A stretch of 64,000 bases of DNA from contig NC_090709.1 of the NCBI RefSeq assembly GCF_040954835.1, positions 43,160,490 to 43,224,489 on the forward strand, read 5' to 3'. The DNA comes from Lepisosteus oculatus. Taxonomy: Eukaryota; Chordata; Actinopteri; Semionotiformes; Lepisosteidae. The notes under the pieces were generated by a model. It had not been told where the DNA came from, did not search any database, and saw only the letters and a list, made by a program, of their open reading frames with translations. Below are positions 1 to 10,029 of this stretch, piece by piece (position 1 is the stretch's first letter; each line of letters opens with the position of its first letter). The position numbers and the translations under genes are program-made.

Positions 1-690
1 CTTTTTATTCATAAAATACCCTATTTATGTTGTATGAGAAATATTAATATTAATACAGAATCTTTTTTCACCAAATAAATGGGCTTCCTGACTTCAGAAA
101 GCCTTCTAGACAAATACTAAAAGAGCAAATATTCCATTTGGTAAATGAAATGAAAACACATACCCTACCAAACCTTGAGTACAGGCCATTCAGGGTGATA
201 ATACAAAACCATTTATAATTCAACAAATAAAACCTGTCAACTGGTAATCACCACTTATCATAATAAAATAAGTAGCAATACACAGTAGGGGACTCTTGGG
301 TGCAAGTTAAATCCATGCAAGAAGGGGGTTTAGTGTTATATTTCCAAATCAGATATGCAAATGAGAGATCTGGCCCAGCCAATCTCAAAGCTCCCTTGGT
401 CTGGAATGGAGCTGCTCCCCTCTTCTAGTTATTCACACTGGAGTTAGGTTACATATTAGCACATTTCATCTAACAGTTGCTCCAGAAACAAAAACGTAAA
501 CAAATGACCTGGAATGTTACCACACCTATTAGAATGTAGTTCAACAGATAACTTGTAAACCTTGTCATAAGATTTTTTTTGTTCTACACAATATACTTTA
601 TTCCGCAAAAAAAAAAATCTCAAAAGGAACATCTCACACATATTAACACTCCATGTAATAAAAAACAACGGCGTAACGGAGATTGATTGT
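1..690. other. AT-rich stretch, no gene recognised
   Basis: No reading frame, RNA gene or repeat was recognised. The stretch is A+T rich. It ends where the 3' side of a minus-strand LINE begins, at roughly 690-750. Confidence 0.5.
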
Positions 691-749
691 CCATTATCAA
701 TCTTTGCAAGTGGGGGCGGATTTGCGCAATTAAGAGAGTCCCTCCAAAC

Positions 750-2944
750 CTACCACTCGCTATTGTCCTTTAATCCCTGTATAGGGCCCAAAGTCCTTTC
801 CAGCGCTCCCTCGCCGTGGGGAAACCCCATTTGGCGACTAGGCGCTTCGTCCTCCTCCTGAGGTCCGATGGGCTCCCGCAGCGCCCGACAGAGGTTGCAG
901 TAGAAGATGCAGTCGAGTTTCAGAGGGAAATGTGGGACATCTCGACCACCTTCCTCGACCGGCTGACACATCCGGTTTCTCGTGATGTACTCGTACTTGC
1001 CGCCCCAGACGAAGCCGAAGATCATCCCTTGCAGCGCTCATCTGAGTCTGGCCGGCAGCGGGTACACCACCGCCAGGTAAACCAAAGCCGGCAGGATGTC
1101 TGCTTTCAACACCATCACTTTCCCTGTGTAGGACAGCGACCGCGTTTTCCACAGACCCAGCTTCGCGTTCACCTTGGCGATCCTCTCGGTCCAGTTGTTG
1201 GTCTTGTTGTCCTGGCTCTGGAAGGAAACCCCCAGTATTTTGAGGGGCTCCGTGCAGAGCTCGAGACCCTCCGGCGCCGTCGTCCTGTGCTTCCAGGGCC
1301 CGAAGAACTTCAGTTTGCTCTTTCGGCGGTTGAGCTTCGACCCCGAGGCTCTGGAGTATTGCTCCATGACCTGCAGGGCCCTCCTCAACCCCCTGTCCGA
1401 CCTCAGGAACAGCGTCATGTCGTCAGCGAACTGGGAGATCTTCAGGGTTTCCCCCGCGCCTCCCGGTATCTCCAGGCCGTCGATGACAGGGTCCCGTCTC
1501 ACCGTCTCTGCTAAGGGCTCTTGAAGAGCAGGGAGATGATGCCCTCCCTCATGGTGTCTCCGAGTTTCCCCCGGCGGAAGATCTCCTGCGCCACTTCCAC
1601 CAGATCTGCCGCCAGGGTGTCCCAGAAGCAGGTGTAGAATTCCTTGGGGAGTCCGTCCGGCCCCGGCACCTTGCCATTCTCCATGGACAAGAGCGCCGCC
1701 TTCAGCTCCTCGGCCGCAATCGGACCCTCCAAGTCCTCCCTCACCTCCTCCGGTACTCGTGCCTTCAGCTCCTCCAGAAAAGCATCGCCTGCCTCCACCT
1801 CCGTCTGCTTTTCTGAAAAGAGCTCCGTGTAGAAAGCGGTGGCCGCTTCTACTTTGTCGCTCTCGTCCAGCACTTCCTCTCCATCTCCTCGTCTCAGGCC
1901 GTGGATCACCCTCTTTTTCTGGGCTCCTCGGACCTGATTGAGTTTGTGGAGCCTCTCCTTCAGGTCCCGTGCCCGGGCTGAATTGAAGGCTCCTCCCCCG
2001 TTAGCCGAGCTGTACTCCTCCTCTAGTTGTCTCTGGAGTCGTGCAGCTTCCTTCCTCTCCCTGGCCGCCTTCCGTCTGCAGTACATCTGCACCAGGGTTC
2101 GGGTCCTGTCCTTCACTGACTCCCACCATTCCACCATGGAGCTGTAGCCGTCTCTCAGATCGACCCAGCTCGCGTAGTCTTTACGGAACAGTGCCTTGAA
2201 GTCGTCTTCCTCCAGTATCTCCCGGTTCAGCTTCCAGTACCCACGACCGAATGCCGGCAGGTTGGTGTTAGCCACCACCGTCAAGCGCTCGTGGCTGGAA
2301 TACCACTCCGGGGACACCGTCGCCGACTCCAGGGAGCAGGTCGTGTGCAGAAAGATGTAGTCCAGGCGGCTGCACACTCCCCGGGAGTTTTTCCATGTCG
2401 TTCCGGCGTCGTTAGGGCGGCACCGTCTGAAACCGTCTACCAGGGAGAACTGCTTGAGTAGCGACTCCAGCTCTGCCGAGCTAGCGTCGCTCCCCTTCTC
2501 CCGGTCGACGTTGAAGTCCCCGCCGAGCACCACCTGTCTGTTGGTGGTGCAGCAGCTGGCCAGGTCAGCAAACACTTCCTTCCGGATAGAGGGTTCCGTC
2601 GGAGCATAGACGTTAATTGCTCTCAACTTCTGCCCCCTCCAGTCGATGTCTGCGACCAGGATCCGGCCCTGCACCACCGAGAAGGAGGAAACCAGCGTCA
2701 TCTCTGGGTTTCTGAGGAGGATTCTCACTCAGGAAGAGTGGACCCCTCCTACGCTCCAGCATGATTCTCCCTTCGTCCATTCCCTGGTGAATGTCAGCTT
2801 GTCGCTTTCATCCTTCAGGTGGACCTCCTGTAAGAAACAAACTGAGAAAGACTTTGAGACCAGATCATGAAAGACTCCCCATCTTTTCACCGGGTCTCTT
2901 AGCCCTCTCACGTTAGTTGTTAGAAAGGTAAGTTTCACAATCAT
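750..2944 (-). pseudogene. LINE A ORF2: APE endonuclease and reverse transcriptase, broken
   Basis: Starts at the ATG at 2944 (MIVKLTFLTTNVRGL), giving the N-terminal endonuclease strand with LQEVHLKDE. A frameshift near 2729 leads into a long frame 2728-1511. That frame has endonuclease motifs GGDFNVDREKG, SRLDYIFL and SSHERLTV; the last occupies the place of the usual SDH, so a catalytic Asp seems replaced by Ser. A charged linker follows, then the reverse-transcriptase fingers GPDGLPKEFY. Around 1505-1515 the sequence jumps to RRDPVIDGL, skipping what in relatives is roughly 150 residues including the QGCPLS region. The catalytic box survives as QFADDMTLFL (about 1419-1430). After another shift the frame 1025-750 carries FGFVWGGKYEY and the region behind it, then family similarity stops. 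ORF1 and ORF2 are about 190 bp apart. Inactive. Confidence 0.8.
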
Positions 2945-3235
2945 GATTAAACAAGTGAAAGTTGAACCTCCTCTCTTTGTGCTTACAGTGGAAAACTTGG
3001 GAGTCTACATCTGGGCACTGTTTAGCCTAGATGTAACTCCTCTCGTTCGGGTCCTGGGGGGAATATGCTGGGCTCCGTCCAGGTCTCGCTGGGGACTGAA
3101 AGGTAAACATGCTGGACAGGTCCAGCCCTACCATCAGTCCCAGCTCCAGGGCGGCTTCAAAGTAATCTTGTCTTCCTCGAGGATACTCTCCGCCACCGCT
3201 TCGGGAAGGCTTTTTTCTTCCCTTTCTCCAGGAGT

Positions 3236-3560
3236 TTCGGGGACCTCCAGTTGCTCCTGGGCCTTGGGGGAGGGGGGCTCCACTTCCTGGGCTGCCTCTT
3301 CCTGTTGTTCCTGGGCCTCAGGGGAGGGGGTTCCGACTTCCTGGGCTGCCTCTTCCTGTTGTCCCTGGGCCTCGGGGGAGGGGGTAACCTCTTCCTGGGC
3401 TGCCTCCTCCTGTTGTCCGTGGGACTCGGGGGAGGGGGGTTCCGTTTCCTGGGCTGTCACTTCCTGTCATCTTTGGGCCTCGGGGGGGCGGGTTTCCATT
3501 TCCTGGGCTGCCTCCTCCGGTTGTTCCTGGGCCTCGGGGGAAGAAAGTTCCGTTTCCTCT
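3236..3560 (-). repeat. tandem 60-bp repeat inside LINE A ORF1
   Basis: About five copies of a 60-bp unit, each giving 20 residues of the form SPEAQ.QQEEAAQE with P, T or E variations. The unit length is a multiple of three, as expected if the repeat expanded while ORF1 was under coding constraint. The plus strand is G- and C-rich with runs of GGGGAGGGGG. Confidence 0.7.
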
Positions 3561-3589
3561 AGGACGAGGAAACGGTTCTCCCTTACCAC

Positions 3590-5056
3590 TGTAGGAAAAC
3601 CGGCTCAGGGACGCCAAATATGTAAGAAAACCGGCTCAGGGACGCCAAATATGTAATCATAGTGGCTCTCTGAAGGCACCAGTTCTGTAGGGTTTGGGCA
3701 TTTACTGAGACAATTATTAATTGTAGCAGTAAATCACAAAGTTGATTCTTTTGATGGCTTTAGAATCCAACCATGCGACATAACTCAAACAACGCACACA
3801 CACAGGTACTAATACACGAGGATACATTTATTAATACATAAAATATGCATGTAAACCTAACAGATCTTATCGAGAGGGTTATCAGAATACAAAAGATATA
3901 TATTCAGTCAGTTACGAAGTGTTACACATATCAAGAGGACATACATTCAGTATATCTTTCATTAAGACCGTTTCGTAAAGTGAACTTGGTTACAACTTCT
4001 ACATTAGATACTCAAAACAAGAACATAACTCTTAGGAATTAAATTGATATCAACTGGTTGGGATTACAATTGAATTCTCGAGCAGTAATGCAGTGAATAC
4101 TCATCCAATCTCTGGGGATTCAGATCTCCTGCGGGCACAAAGAAACAGTTGCAGGCTGTTGTTGTCCAATCTGCGCTCTCTGGCTCGGTGCCAGGCTGTG
4201 CTGTGCGGCTTGCGACGGAGCGCTGCTGATGCCCGCTGGCCGGCTAGTTAGTGTTGGCTTTAACTAGCAAAGTTTGTGCACAGGAGAAAAGATGACTGTG
4301 GGTCCCAGCAAGTCAGGAAGAGGACCGGTTCGTTCCTGATGAAGAGCTAGTTCTGAATAGTGATTCAGCTGTCCACAGTTCCGACCTGTTCACGAGGCCT
4401 GCTGCTGGTTACTCTCTGGCAACCTCCACTCTAGACTCTTAGAACAAAGGAAGGTTCTGGCACTCGGACACACTGGCCGTTCCGTGGTTGTCCGGGCTGA
4501 GTCTCAGGATGGTCAGAAGGCGCTCTGCGAGAATGTCCTGCCCTTGGGAGCCTTCTGCTCCTGGGCCGTCCTGCCCTGGAATTCTCCTTTGAATTCCCTT
4601 TAGAACAGTCCACAGAATCCTCTCCAGAATCTTACTGAATCTTACTGAATCTCGTGTTGCCTGTTTTTACCTGGAGGAACTTCAGCTCATTGATTGGCTG
4701 AAAGTTCCATGGGCACCAGAGTCCCACGTGGGTTACTCGGCCCTACCAGTCCCTGATTGGTTGATCAAGGTGAGATATGAGTCACTTACTCCTGACACTT
4801 AGGAATGCAGTCCAGATGTCCAACTGGCACTCCCTAGACAGATAGGCGCCAATGGGTGACCATTGATCATGATAGCCAGGCTTAGCTAAGTGCATCCCCC
4901 TTTGGGAGCTGTCCTTATCAAAAGAAAACATCTTAAATCAGCCTGCATGAATAGTTTCTCTGTGGCTGCACCACAGAGATGAACAGAGAAATGGGGCCTC
5001 ATTTGGGAAGCTCAGAAACACTTAATTCTGCCTTATTATTAAGCCTCGCCGCTACA
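3590..5056 (-). mobile_element. solo-LTR-like element (TGTAG...CTACA), fossil, inserted in LINE A ORF1
   Basis: The element runs from TGTAG at 3590 to CTACA at 5056. CCAC (or CCACT) lies on both sides, at 3586-3589 and 5057-5060, as a target duplication. The flanking LINE A ORF1 reading stops and resumes at these points. The same sequence occurs at 14729-16098 and, inverted, at 13432-14283, with a fragment at 36528-36616. TG...CA ends, 4-5 bp duplication, length near 1.4 kb and absence of coding capacity fit a solo LTR. The superfamily is not determined, and a non-LTR origin is not excluded. It is younger than LINE A. Non-coding remnant. Confidence 0.6.
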
Positions 5057-6449
5057 CCACTCTTTTCTTTTGTCCTTCCGAAGGTGGATCCTCTTTCCCT
5101 TCTTGCTGGGAGTTATCCAGGGCCCTTCCTCCGGTCAGCCATTTTGTCCGTCGTCCTGGCGGCCATCTTGAGGCACTGGTGCGGCTGGGGTGTGGCCTCG
5201 GCAGTTTCGGTTCTCTGCGGGGGAGGTGCGGGTTCTTTGTTCTCACCTCTCTCCCTTTGTCTTGAGACCGGTTTCTGCTGGTCGGCTTCCACCACCTGCG
5301 CAAACGAAGGTTTGCTTACCTTGCATTAGTGAAGGAGGTGTCCCTCGGCGCCGCATCCATCGCACTTTTTGGCTGCCCGGCAGATTTTTGCCAGGTGCCC
5401 CTCTTTGTTACAGTTGTGACATCTGACGATGTCACACGTGTTCTCCTTGTGGCCGGACTGTCTGCACTTCTTGCAGAAATCCGGCATCCTGGGGTAGTAA
5501 AGGTACCCCCTGTCGGCTCCGATGTTGAAGCGGGCCGGAGGGTGCTGGAAACCGTCGACGCCCTCTAGGTCCTCTTTCAGGAGGACTCGGTACTGGCGTT
5601 TGCCGTACCAGACGCCGCAACTGTCCCTGATCTCCGTCGGTTTGCCCACCAGAGTTACATACCTCCCTAGGTATGCTGTTACCAGTGCCATTGGTACGTA
5701 GGGGTTGTACGTGAGGATTGTGATGGTCCTCTGGTTTGTCTTCCTCATAGGCTCCGGCCTGAAATCAGAGAAACGGGGATGTTTACCTTTTTCTCTGATC
5801 ATTTTCGTTGCCTTTTCATATGAGGCGTCCGTGGCTATGTAGGCCTCCATGTATCTCTCTGCCTTGTTGTCTTGCAGGCAGTAGAGATCTCCGGCCACCA
5901 ACTGCAGGATCCCTCTCAGGAAGGTAATGAAAAAGGATTTCGCAGTTGGCATCGTCTCTGTTTTCTTGGTCCAGTGGAACCGGATCAGTGTCTTCTTGTC
6001 TGCCATCTGGAAAGGAGAAAAAAGAAAAAAGGAGAGAAAGAGAGAGAGCAAGGTCCTGTGGAGAGAAGGGTTTAGCTGCTAAAGGAGCAGCGAGGGAGCC
6101 CTGGCCTTTGTCCTTGTGGACAAAGCCCAGCTAGGTGCAGGCGCAGGAGGAGAGAGAGGGAGGGAGCGGATAGTGCTTCCGTGTCTCGAGGAAGAAAGTA
6201 AGCACCGCGGGCAGGCCACGAGTACCTACTCCCAGCCAAGAGGCCAAGGAGGCAGAGAGAGAGAAAGGGAGAGGGGAGAGGAGAGAGCAGAGAGAGAGAA
6301 CGTTGCTGCCGGATCCCACCCAGCTCAGCTGCTGCTTGGCCTTAACCCCCTAGGCTCAACCTAGGGTGATACCAGCTCAAGCGCTCTTCAGGATCTTCGA
6401 TCGCCTTCTAGAACTTTGGAAAGACAAGAACTGCGGGCATGCCACTTGA

Positions 6450-6473
6450 ACTTGATCTTAGCCAAAAGGCCGA
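6450..6473 (-). ncRNA. U2 snRNA gene fragment (nt about 9-32)
   Basis: On the minus strand the 24 bases match the most conserved part of vertebrate U2 snRNA from nt 9, starting TCGGCCTTTTGGCTAAG, without a mismatch to the sequence I know. This is the branch-site-proximal 5' region of U2. The first eight nt and everything after nt 32 are missing, so it is not a working gene. It is sandwiched between the 5' UTR of LINE A (same orientation, downstream) and the truncated 5' end of LINE B. A chance 24-nt match is very unlikely. Most simply it is the upstream half of a U2 target site. Confidence 0.8.
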
Positions 6474-7737
6474 TAAAATTGGATTCCAGCTCACTGGCCC
6501 TGCAAAACTTAGTTCAAGACTTTAAACTCTCAGACACATATAGATGTATATATCCCACAACAGCAGGATATACATGGTCAGGGAGGAATAGCAGCTCCAG
6601 AATTGACTATTGCTTTGTGTCAGAGAAAATGAAAGTTGTTGGGGTCACTCTTCAGCCTGTCTTCTTCTCAGATCATCAGGCTTTAGGGTGTAGAGTGGAA
6701 CTCAAGGGCGGGACTGTCTTTGGCCCAGGCCTCTGGAAACTCAACACAAAGCTGCTAGAGAACGAGGGGATTAGTATCCCGCTACAACGAGAAACTATCA
6801 CAGTGGCTGTCCTTGCAGTGTCTGTATGGGTCAGTAGGAGAGTGGTGGGAGGAGGTGAAGGTGAGGACAAAGGCCTTTTTCATGGCTGAGGGAAGGAAGG
6901 CTGCTGCCAGACGGAGAGGAGTGCTAGCCAGGAAACAGAGGCAGCTGCAGCGTCTCTACACGATGCTGCACAGTGGCTTCGATGTGCTCGAGGATATCAC
7001 CCTCTTAAAAAAGGACATCCGGAGCATAGCGAAAGAAAGTAGTCGAGGAGTGCTGTTAAGAAGCTGAGTGCAGTTCTTGGAAGAAAATGAGAAGTGTACT
7101 CGCTTCTTTTTCAGGAAAGTGGTAGGCTCCAAGTCTGTCATGGAAAGTGTAGTTGATGAGGAGGGAAGAGAGAGTACAGAGCTGAGTGCTATCCTCTCCT
7201 GTATCGAGGCCTTCTTGTCACAGACGTCCAAGGGGACTAACCGTGGGGAGCAGGAGGGCTGAAAAAGACCCATATGCGTAGCGGCGAGTTGGGAAAAAGG
7301 CCCGGGCTCATTAGTGCAAAGAGTTCAGGAATGCCGTATAGAAACCTGTGCCCTCAGGGAGCGGACGTGGGGCGCCCTGGTGCTAGGCGGGTCTCAGGAC
7401 ATTCGAACGTCAGTGCTGAGCGAGGACAGAGTGCAAGACCCTGAAATATTTAGCCAAGGGAAAGAGAGGGACAGGAAGGACAGCAGACCAGAAACTAGGG
7501 ACAGGACAGAGAAGGACCGCCCTCTGGCTGCAGAGGGCATGACACTTCTACTCAAGACTGTACAGCTCTACAGAGGTAAAGGATGAAGAAATTCATTTTT
7601 TTACCTCAAAGCTAGAAAACGTTTTGAGTGAAGAAGATAGGGAAGTACTTGAGGGGGATTTGACAGTAGAAGAGCTGAGAGGCTATGGAGAGCTTACAGA
7701 AGGGGAAAACTCCGGGTGCTGACAGGCTCCCTAAAGG
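6474..7737 (+). mobile_element. LINE B: Tx1-group LINE ORF2 fragment, truncated at both ends
   Basis: It starts inside the endonuclease domain (from about 6480: LQNLVQDFKLSDTYRC, then SSRIDYCFVSEKMK and FFSDHQALGCRVEL, with the catalytic SDH intact, and GPGLWKLN). A frameshift near 6790-6830 leads to SVGEWWEEVKVRTKAFF and an Arg/Lys/Gln-rich linker. Then comes CTRFFFRKVVGSKSVMES, and after a poorly matching stretch (about 7265-7615) the start of the reverse transcriptase, ESLQKGKTPGADRLPKG. At 7738 the sequence changes abruptly to tRNA-cluster spacer. It differs in sequence from LINE A and LINE C, so it is a separate copy or subfamily. No catalytic reverse-transcriptase box remains. Confidence 0.72.
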
Positions 7738-8304
7738 GGCGTCTGCTTTTACTACTTGCACGAATGAAGGCAAAAAAAAGCCAATCCATGTGAACGAACG
7801 GCGCTTTACAGAGGAGTACTGCCTGACTGGATCGTTGATGAAGGACAGAGGTCACTCCGACCTCTTCTCGGTTTTCTTCAATGACTTACTAAGGATCTTC
7901 TTCACATCCGACCATGCAGGGGAAGCCAGTTACACCAAAGCAAACGCAGGAAAGTGCATTTCAAGCAGAGACCAGGAGGGACTTGTTTACACCGAGAGTG
8001 GGCGGAGAATGGAACAATGCGCCCAGCCCTGTTGCTGGAGCCGATTCTTGATGAGATCTTGGGCTCACTAAGAGGCCCCCGCTGGATGCTAATCTTTCTG
8101 TTGTTCTTGCAGGTCCTGCGCTGCTTTTGAGCCGACAGAGCTCGTGCTGGTCTGTCGGCACAGCCCAATTGCAAATGATCGGCTCCGCGTACAGAAGGAA
8201 CGTGCGTTTGGTACAAGAGTGCATGAAGGCACCGGAAATACATTGTCAACAAATGACCGGTCGCTCAAGACCTCTGTGAAGTACAGGAGCGTGCAAAACG
8301 AGGC

Positions 8305-8376
8305 TGTTCCGCCCAGTCTTGAACCGGGGACTTTTCAGGTGTTAGGCTGACGTGACAGGCGCTACACTACGGAAAC
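8305..8376 (-). pseudogene. tRNA-Val(AAC) pseudogene
   Basis: Aligns with the intact Val(AAC) gene at 49993-50065 along its length. The acceptor end has lost a base (TGTTCC for TGTTTCC), and the anticodon arm and D arm carry several substitutions that break pairing. The anticodon AAC can still be read. Unlikely to be functional. Confidence 0.7.
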
Positions 8377-8485
8377 CTGCAGGGACTGCTGCTGCTGTCT
8401 CGCTTGCGTTTCAGGCTGAGAAAGGGAAGCGTCACTTTAGGAAGGGGGTGCTGCAGAGAGGAACAGAGGGCTCAATGAAACAAAA

Positions 8486-8541
8486 CGCTGAAACCCGGGA
8501 TTGAACCAGGGACCTTTAAATCTTCAGTCTAACACTCTCCA
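8486..8541 (-). pseudogene. tRNA-Phe(GAA) pseudogene, 5' part deleted
   Basis: The T arm and anticodon arm with GAA are recognisable, compared with 50175-50247. The D arm, the 5' acceptor strand and the start of the upstream flank are deleted. The sequence goes straight from ctctcc to the spacer acacccacctg. Confidence 0.7.
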
Positions 8542-8706
8542 CACCCACCTGCTCCAGCCTTCCTGTGTTGCGGCATGAGCGCACCAAGAGTAGCGGGAGA
8601 GTGTTGCAGGAACGTCACTCAGAAGGAAAGCCACCCAGCTGTGCCCCCTGAGCTCTGTCCAGCGCATCTTCCTCGCATGGACTCCTGCCTGCGACGGGCA
8701 GGAAAC

Positions 8707-9255
8707 AATTAATAATAATAATAATTAATAATTGCTTACACTTATATAGCGCTTTTCTGGACACTCCACTCAAAGCGCTTTACAGGTAATGGGGTCTCCC
8801 CTCCACCACCACCAATGTGCAGCATCCACCTGGATGATGCGACGGCAGCCATAGTGCGCCAGAACGCTCACCACACATCAGCTATTAGTGGGGAGGAGAG
8901 CAGAGAGTAATGAAGCCAATTCATAGATGGGGATTATTAGGAGGCCATGATTGGTTAAGGCCAACGGGAAATTTGGCCAGGACGCCGGGGTTACACCCCT
9001 ACTCTTTTCGAGAAACGCCCTGGGATTTTTAATGACCACAGAGAGTCAGGACCTCGGTTTTACGTCTCATCCGAAGGACGGCACCTGTTTACAGTATAGT
9101 GTCCCCATCACAATACTGGGGCATTAGGACCCACGTGGACCACAGGGTGAGCGCCCCCTGCTGGCCCCACTAACACCTCTTCCAGCAGCAACCTTAGTTT
9201 TTCCCAGGAGGTCTCCCATCCAGGTACTGACCAGGCTCACACCTGCTTAGCTTCA
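8707..9255 (-). mobile_element. 5S rRNA-headed SINE (SINE3-type)
   Basis: Read on the minus strand, the head (9254 to about 9200) matches the internal promoter part of 5S rRNA (GAAGCTAAGCAGG, then CCTGG.CAGTAC.TGGATGGG and AGACC.CCTGGGAA). A long unique body follows, and the 3' end has the GCGCTATATAA-like LINE-type tail and an AAT-rich run at 8707-8735. The empty site is visible at 48612-48640, where gcaggaaacaattagcaag runs through uninterrupted. Mobilisation in trans by a LINE with a similar tail is the known mode for such SINEs. A hairpin at its 5' junction is listed separately. Confidence 0.75.
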
Positions 9256-9291
9256 GTTGTTCTGTTCTTCAATAAGCAAGAACAGAACAAC
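9256..9291. repeat. perfect 14-bp inverted repeat with 8-nt loop at the SINE junction
   Basis: Left arm gttgttctgttctt (9256-9269), loop 9270-9277, right arm aagaacagaacaac (9278-9291). The right arm is the original target DNA, since it is also present in the empty site near 48625. The left arm is its inverted copy at the SINE 5' junction. Confidence 0.8.
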
Positions 9292-9801
9292 ACCCCATGG
9301 GTGTCTCATGACCACACCTTAGGTTGTGACACGTGCAGGTGTGAGGGGTTGCCGGGCTACTTTGGAGCAGAGCTTGGGCGGAGGGGGGGCGGGAAAGCAG
9401 ACAAAGAGGTGACACCTCAAGGTCTGCACGATCACAGCTCTCCACCGCCCCAGGCTTCCGCTCGATAAGCTACTGGACACACCCGCCCCTCCTCACACAG
9501 ACCGTGGAAAAGCCCCCGAGTGGGAGGGCTCGCTCTTCCTCCCAGGAGCTCTTGGACACGACGCCCAGACAGGGCGCGGGGAGCCGCCACCTGCAAACAC
9601 GGCTCCAGGCAGGACTCCACTCCGCAGGAGGCGCAGAGCAGAGCAGAGCAGAGGAGATGGGGGCAGCTTAGCTCCAGTGCAGAGACCTGACCTGTTGTTG
9701 CTGTGTACGCTGTCCTTTCTGTTCTCGGGGTAGGACATCAGGAAGCACATTGAAGCACTGCGACATGCACTGTTCAGATCCCGCCACCACTGGGCCCGAT
9801 T

Positions 9802-9828
9802 TCCCCGGATCGAAACCGGGCGGAAACA
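9802..9828 (+). pseudogene. tRNA-Val 3' half (T arm and acceptor), pseudogene
   Basis: Matches the T arm and 3' acceptor strand of the Val genes (ccccgg, then cgaaaccgggcggaaaca). The 5' half is absent. It lies on plus, consistent with the reversed half-unit here. Confidence 0.6.
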
Positions 9829-9975
9829 GGCCCGTTTCGTTTGTTGCCACACACACTGTTTGGGGATTCGCCTAGCACTGTGATCGAACAGACCCACTCA
9901 CCTCTTAGTGTCGCGGGATCGGCACAGTGGATGTCGCAGCGCATCCTGCTTTCACTTCAATGCATGTCCTGATGT

Positions 9976-10028
9976 ACCCCGGTCTCCCGCGTGACAGGTG
10001 GGGATACTTGCCACTATACTAACGAGGA
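9976..10028 (-). pseudogene. tRNA-Asp(GTC) pseudogene, 3' part missing
   Basis: The minus strand shows the Asp 5' acceptor, D arm and anticodon arm (compare 49463-49534) up to the start of the T arm, where homology ends at gtacccc. Without a complete B box it should not be transcribed. Confidence 0.65.
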
Positions 10029-10029
10029 A

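Larger units (their letters stand above)
3134..6006 (-). pseudogene. LINE A ORF1: CCHC zinc-knuckle nucleic-acid-binding protein, split by an LTR-like insertion
   Basis: I chose the ATG at 6006 (MADKKTLIRFHW) over the in-frame one at 6051, because the extra upstream residues are a Phe-rich run coded by a purine-rich tract. About 226 residues precede the first stop. Two complete knuckles, CKKCRQSGHKENTC (residues 178-191) and CHNCNKEGHLAKIC (196-209), are followed by a third begun as CDGCGAEGHLLH. A stop codon sits where Gln would be expected inside the third knuckle. The tail continues to 5057, where a solo-LTR-like element interrupts it. On the far side (3589-3134) it resumes as an acidic domain built of about 20-residue repeats of the type SPEAQGQQEEAAQE. 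In this family the protein binds the element's RNA. Confidence 0.72.
750..6449 (-). mobile_element. LINE A: Tx1-group (L1-clade) non-LTR retrotransposon, decayed, Keno-like by position
   Basis: A two-ORF LINE read on the minus strand: 5' UTR about 6449-6007, ORF1 from 6006 to 3134, ORF2 from 2944 to about 750. ORF1 has CCHC zinc knuckles. ORF2 has an APE-type endonuclease followed by a reverse transcriptase, the Tx1/L1 arrangement. Its 5' end lies directly against a U2 snRNA gene fragment (6450-6473) in the same orientation; the Keno family of the Tx1 group is known to insert in U2 genes. Damage seen: a premature stop in ORF1, an LTR-like insertion in ORF1, a frameshift in the endonuclease, an internal deletion in the reverse transcriptase, and loss of the ORF2 C-terminus. 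The exact 3' end is not visible (690-750). The Keno assignment is inference; the Tx1 assignment is firmer. Confidence 0.8.

Noticed and set aside
816-1524. Plus-strand frames opposite LINE A ORF2
   Set aside because: Antisense to recognisable reverse-transcriptase and C-terminal sequence.
9200-9255. A separate 5S rRNA gene
   Set aside because: Only the middle of 5S is present, and it continues into a SINE body; it is the SINE head.
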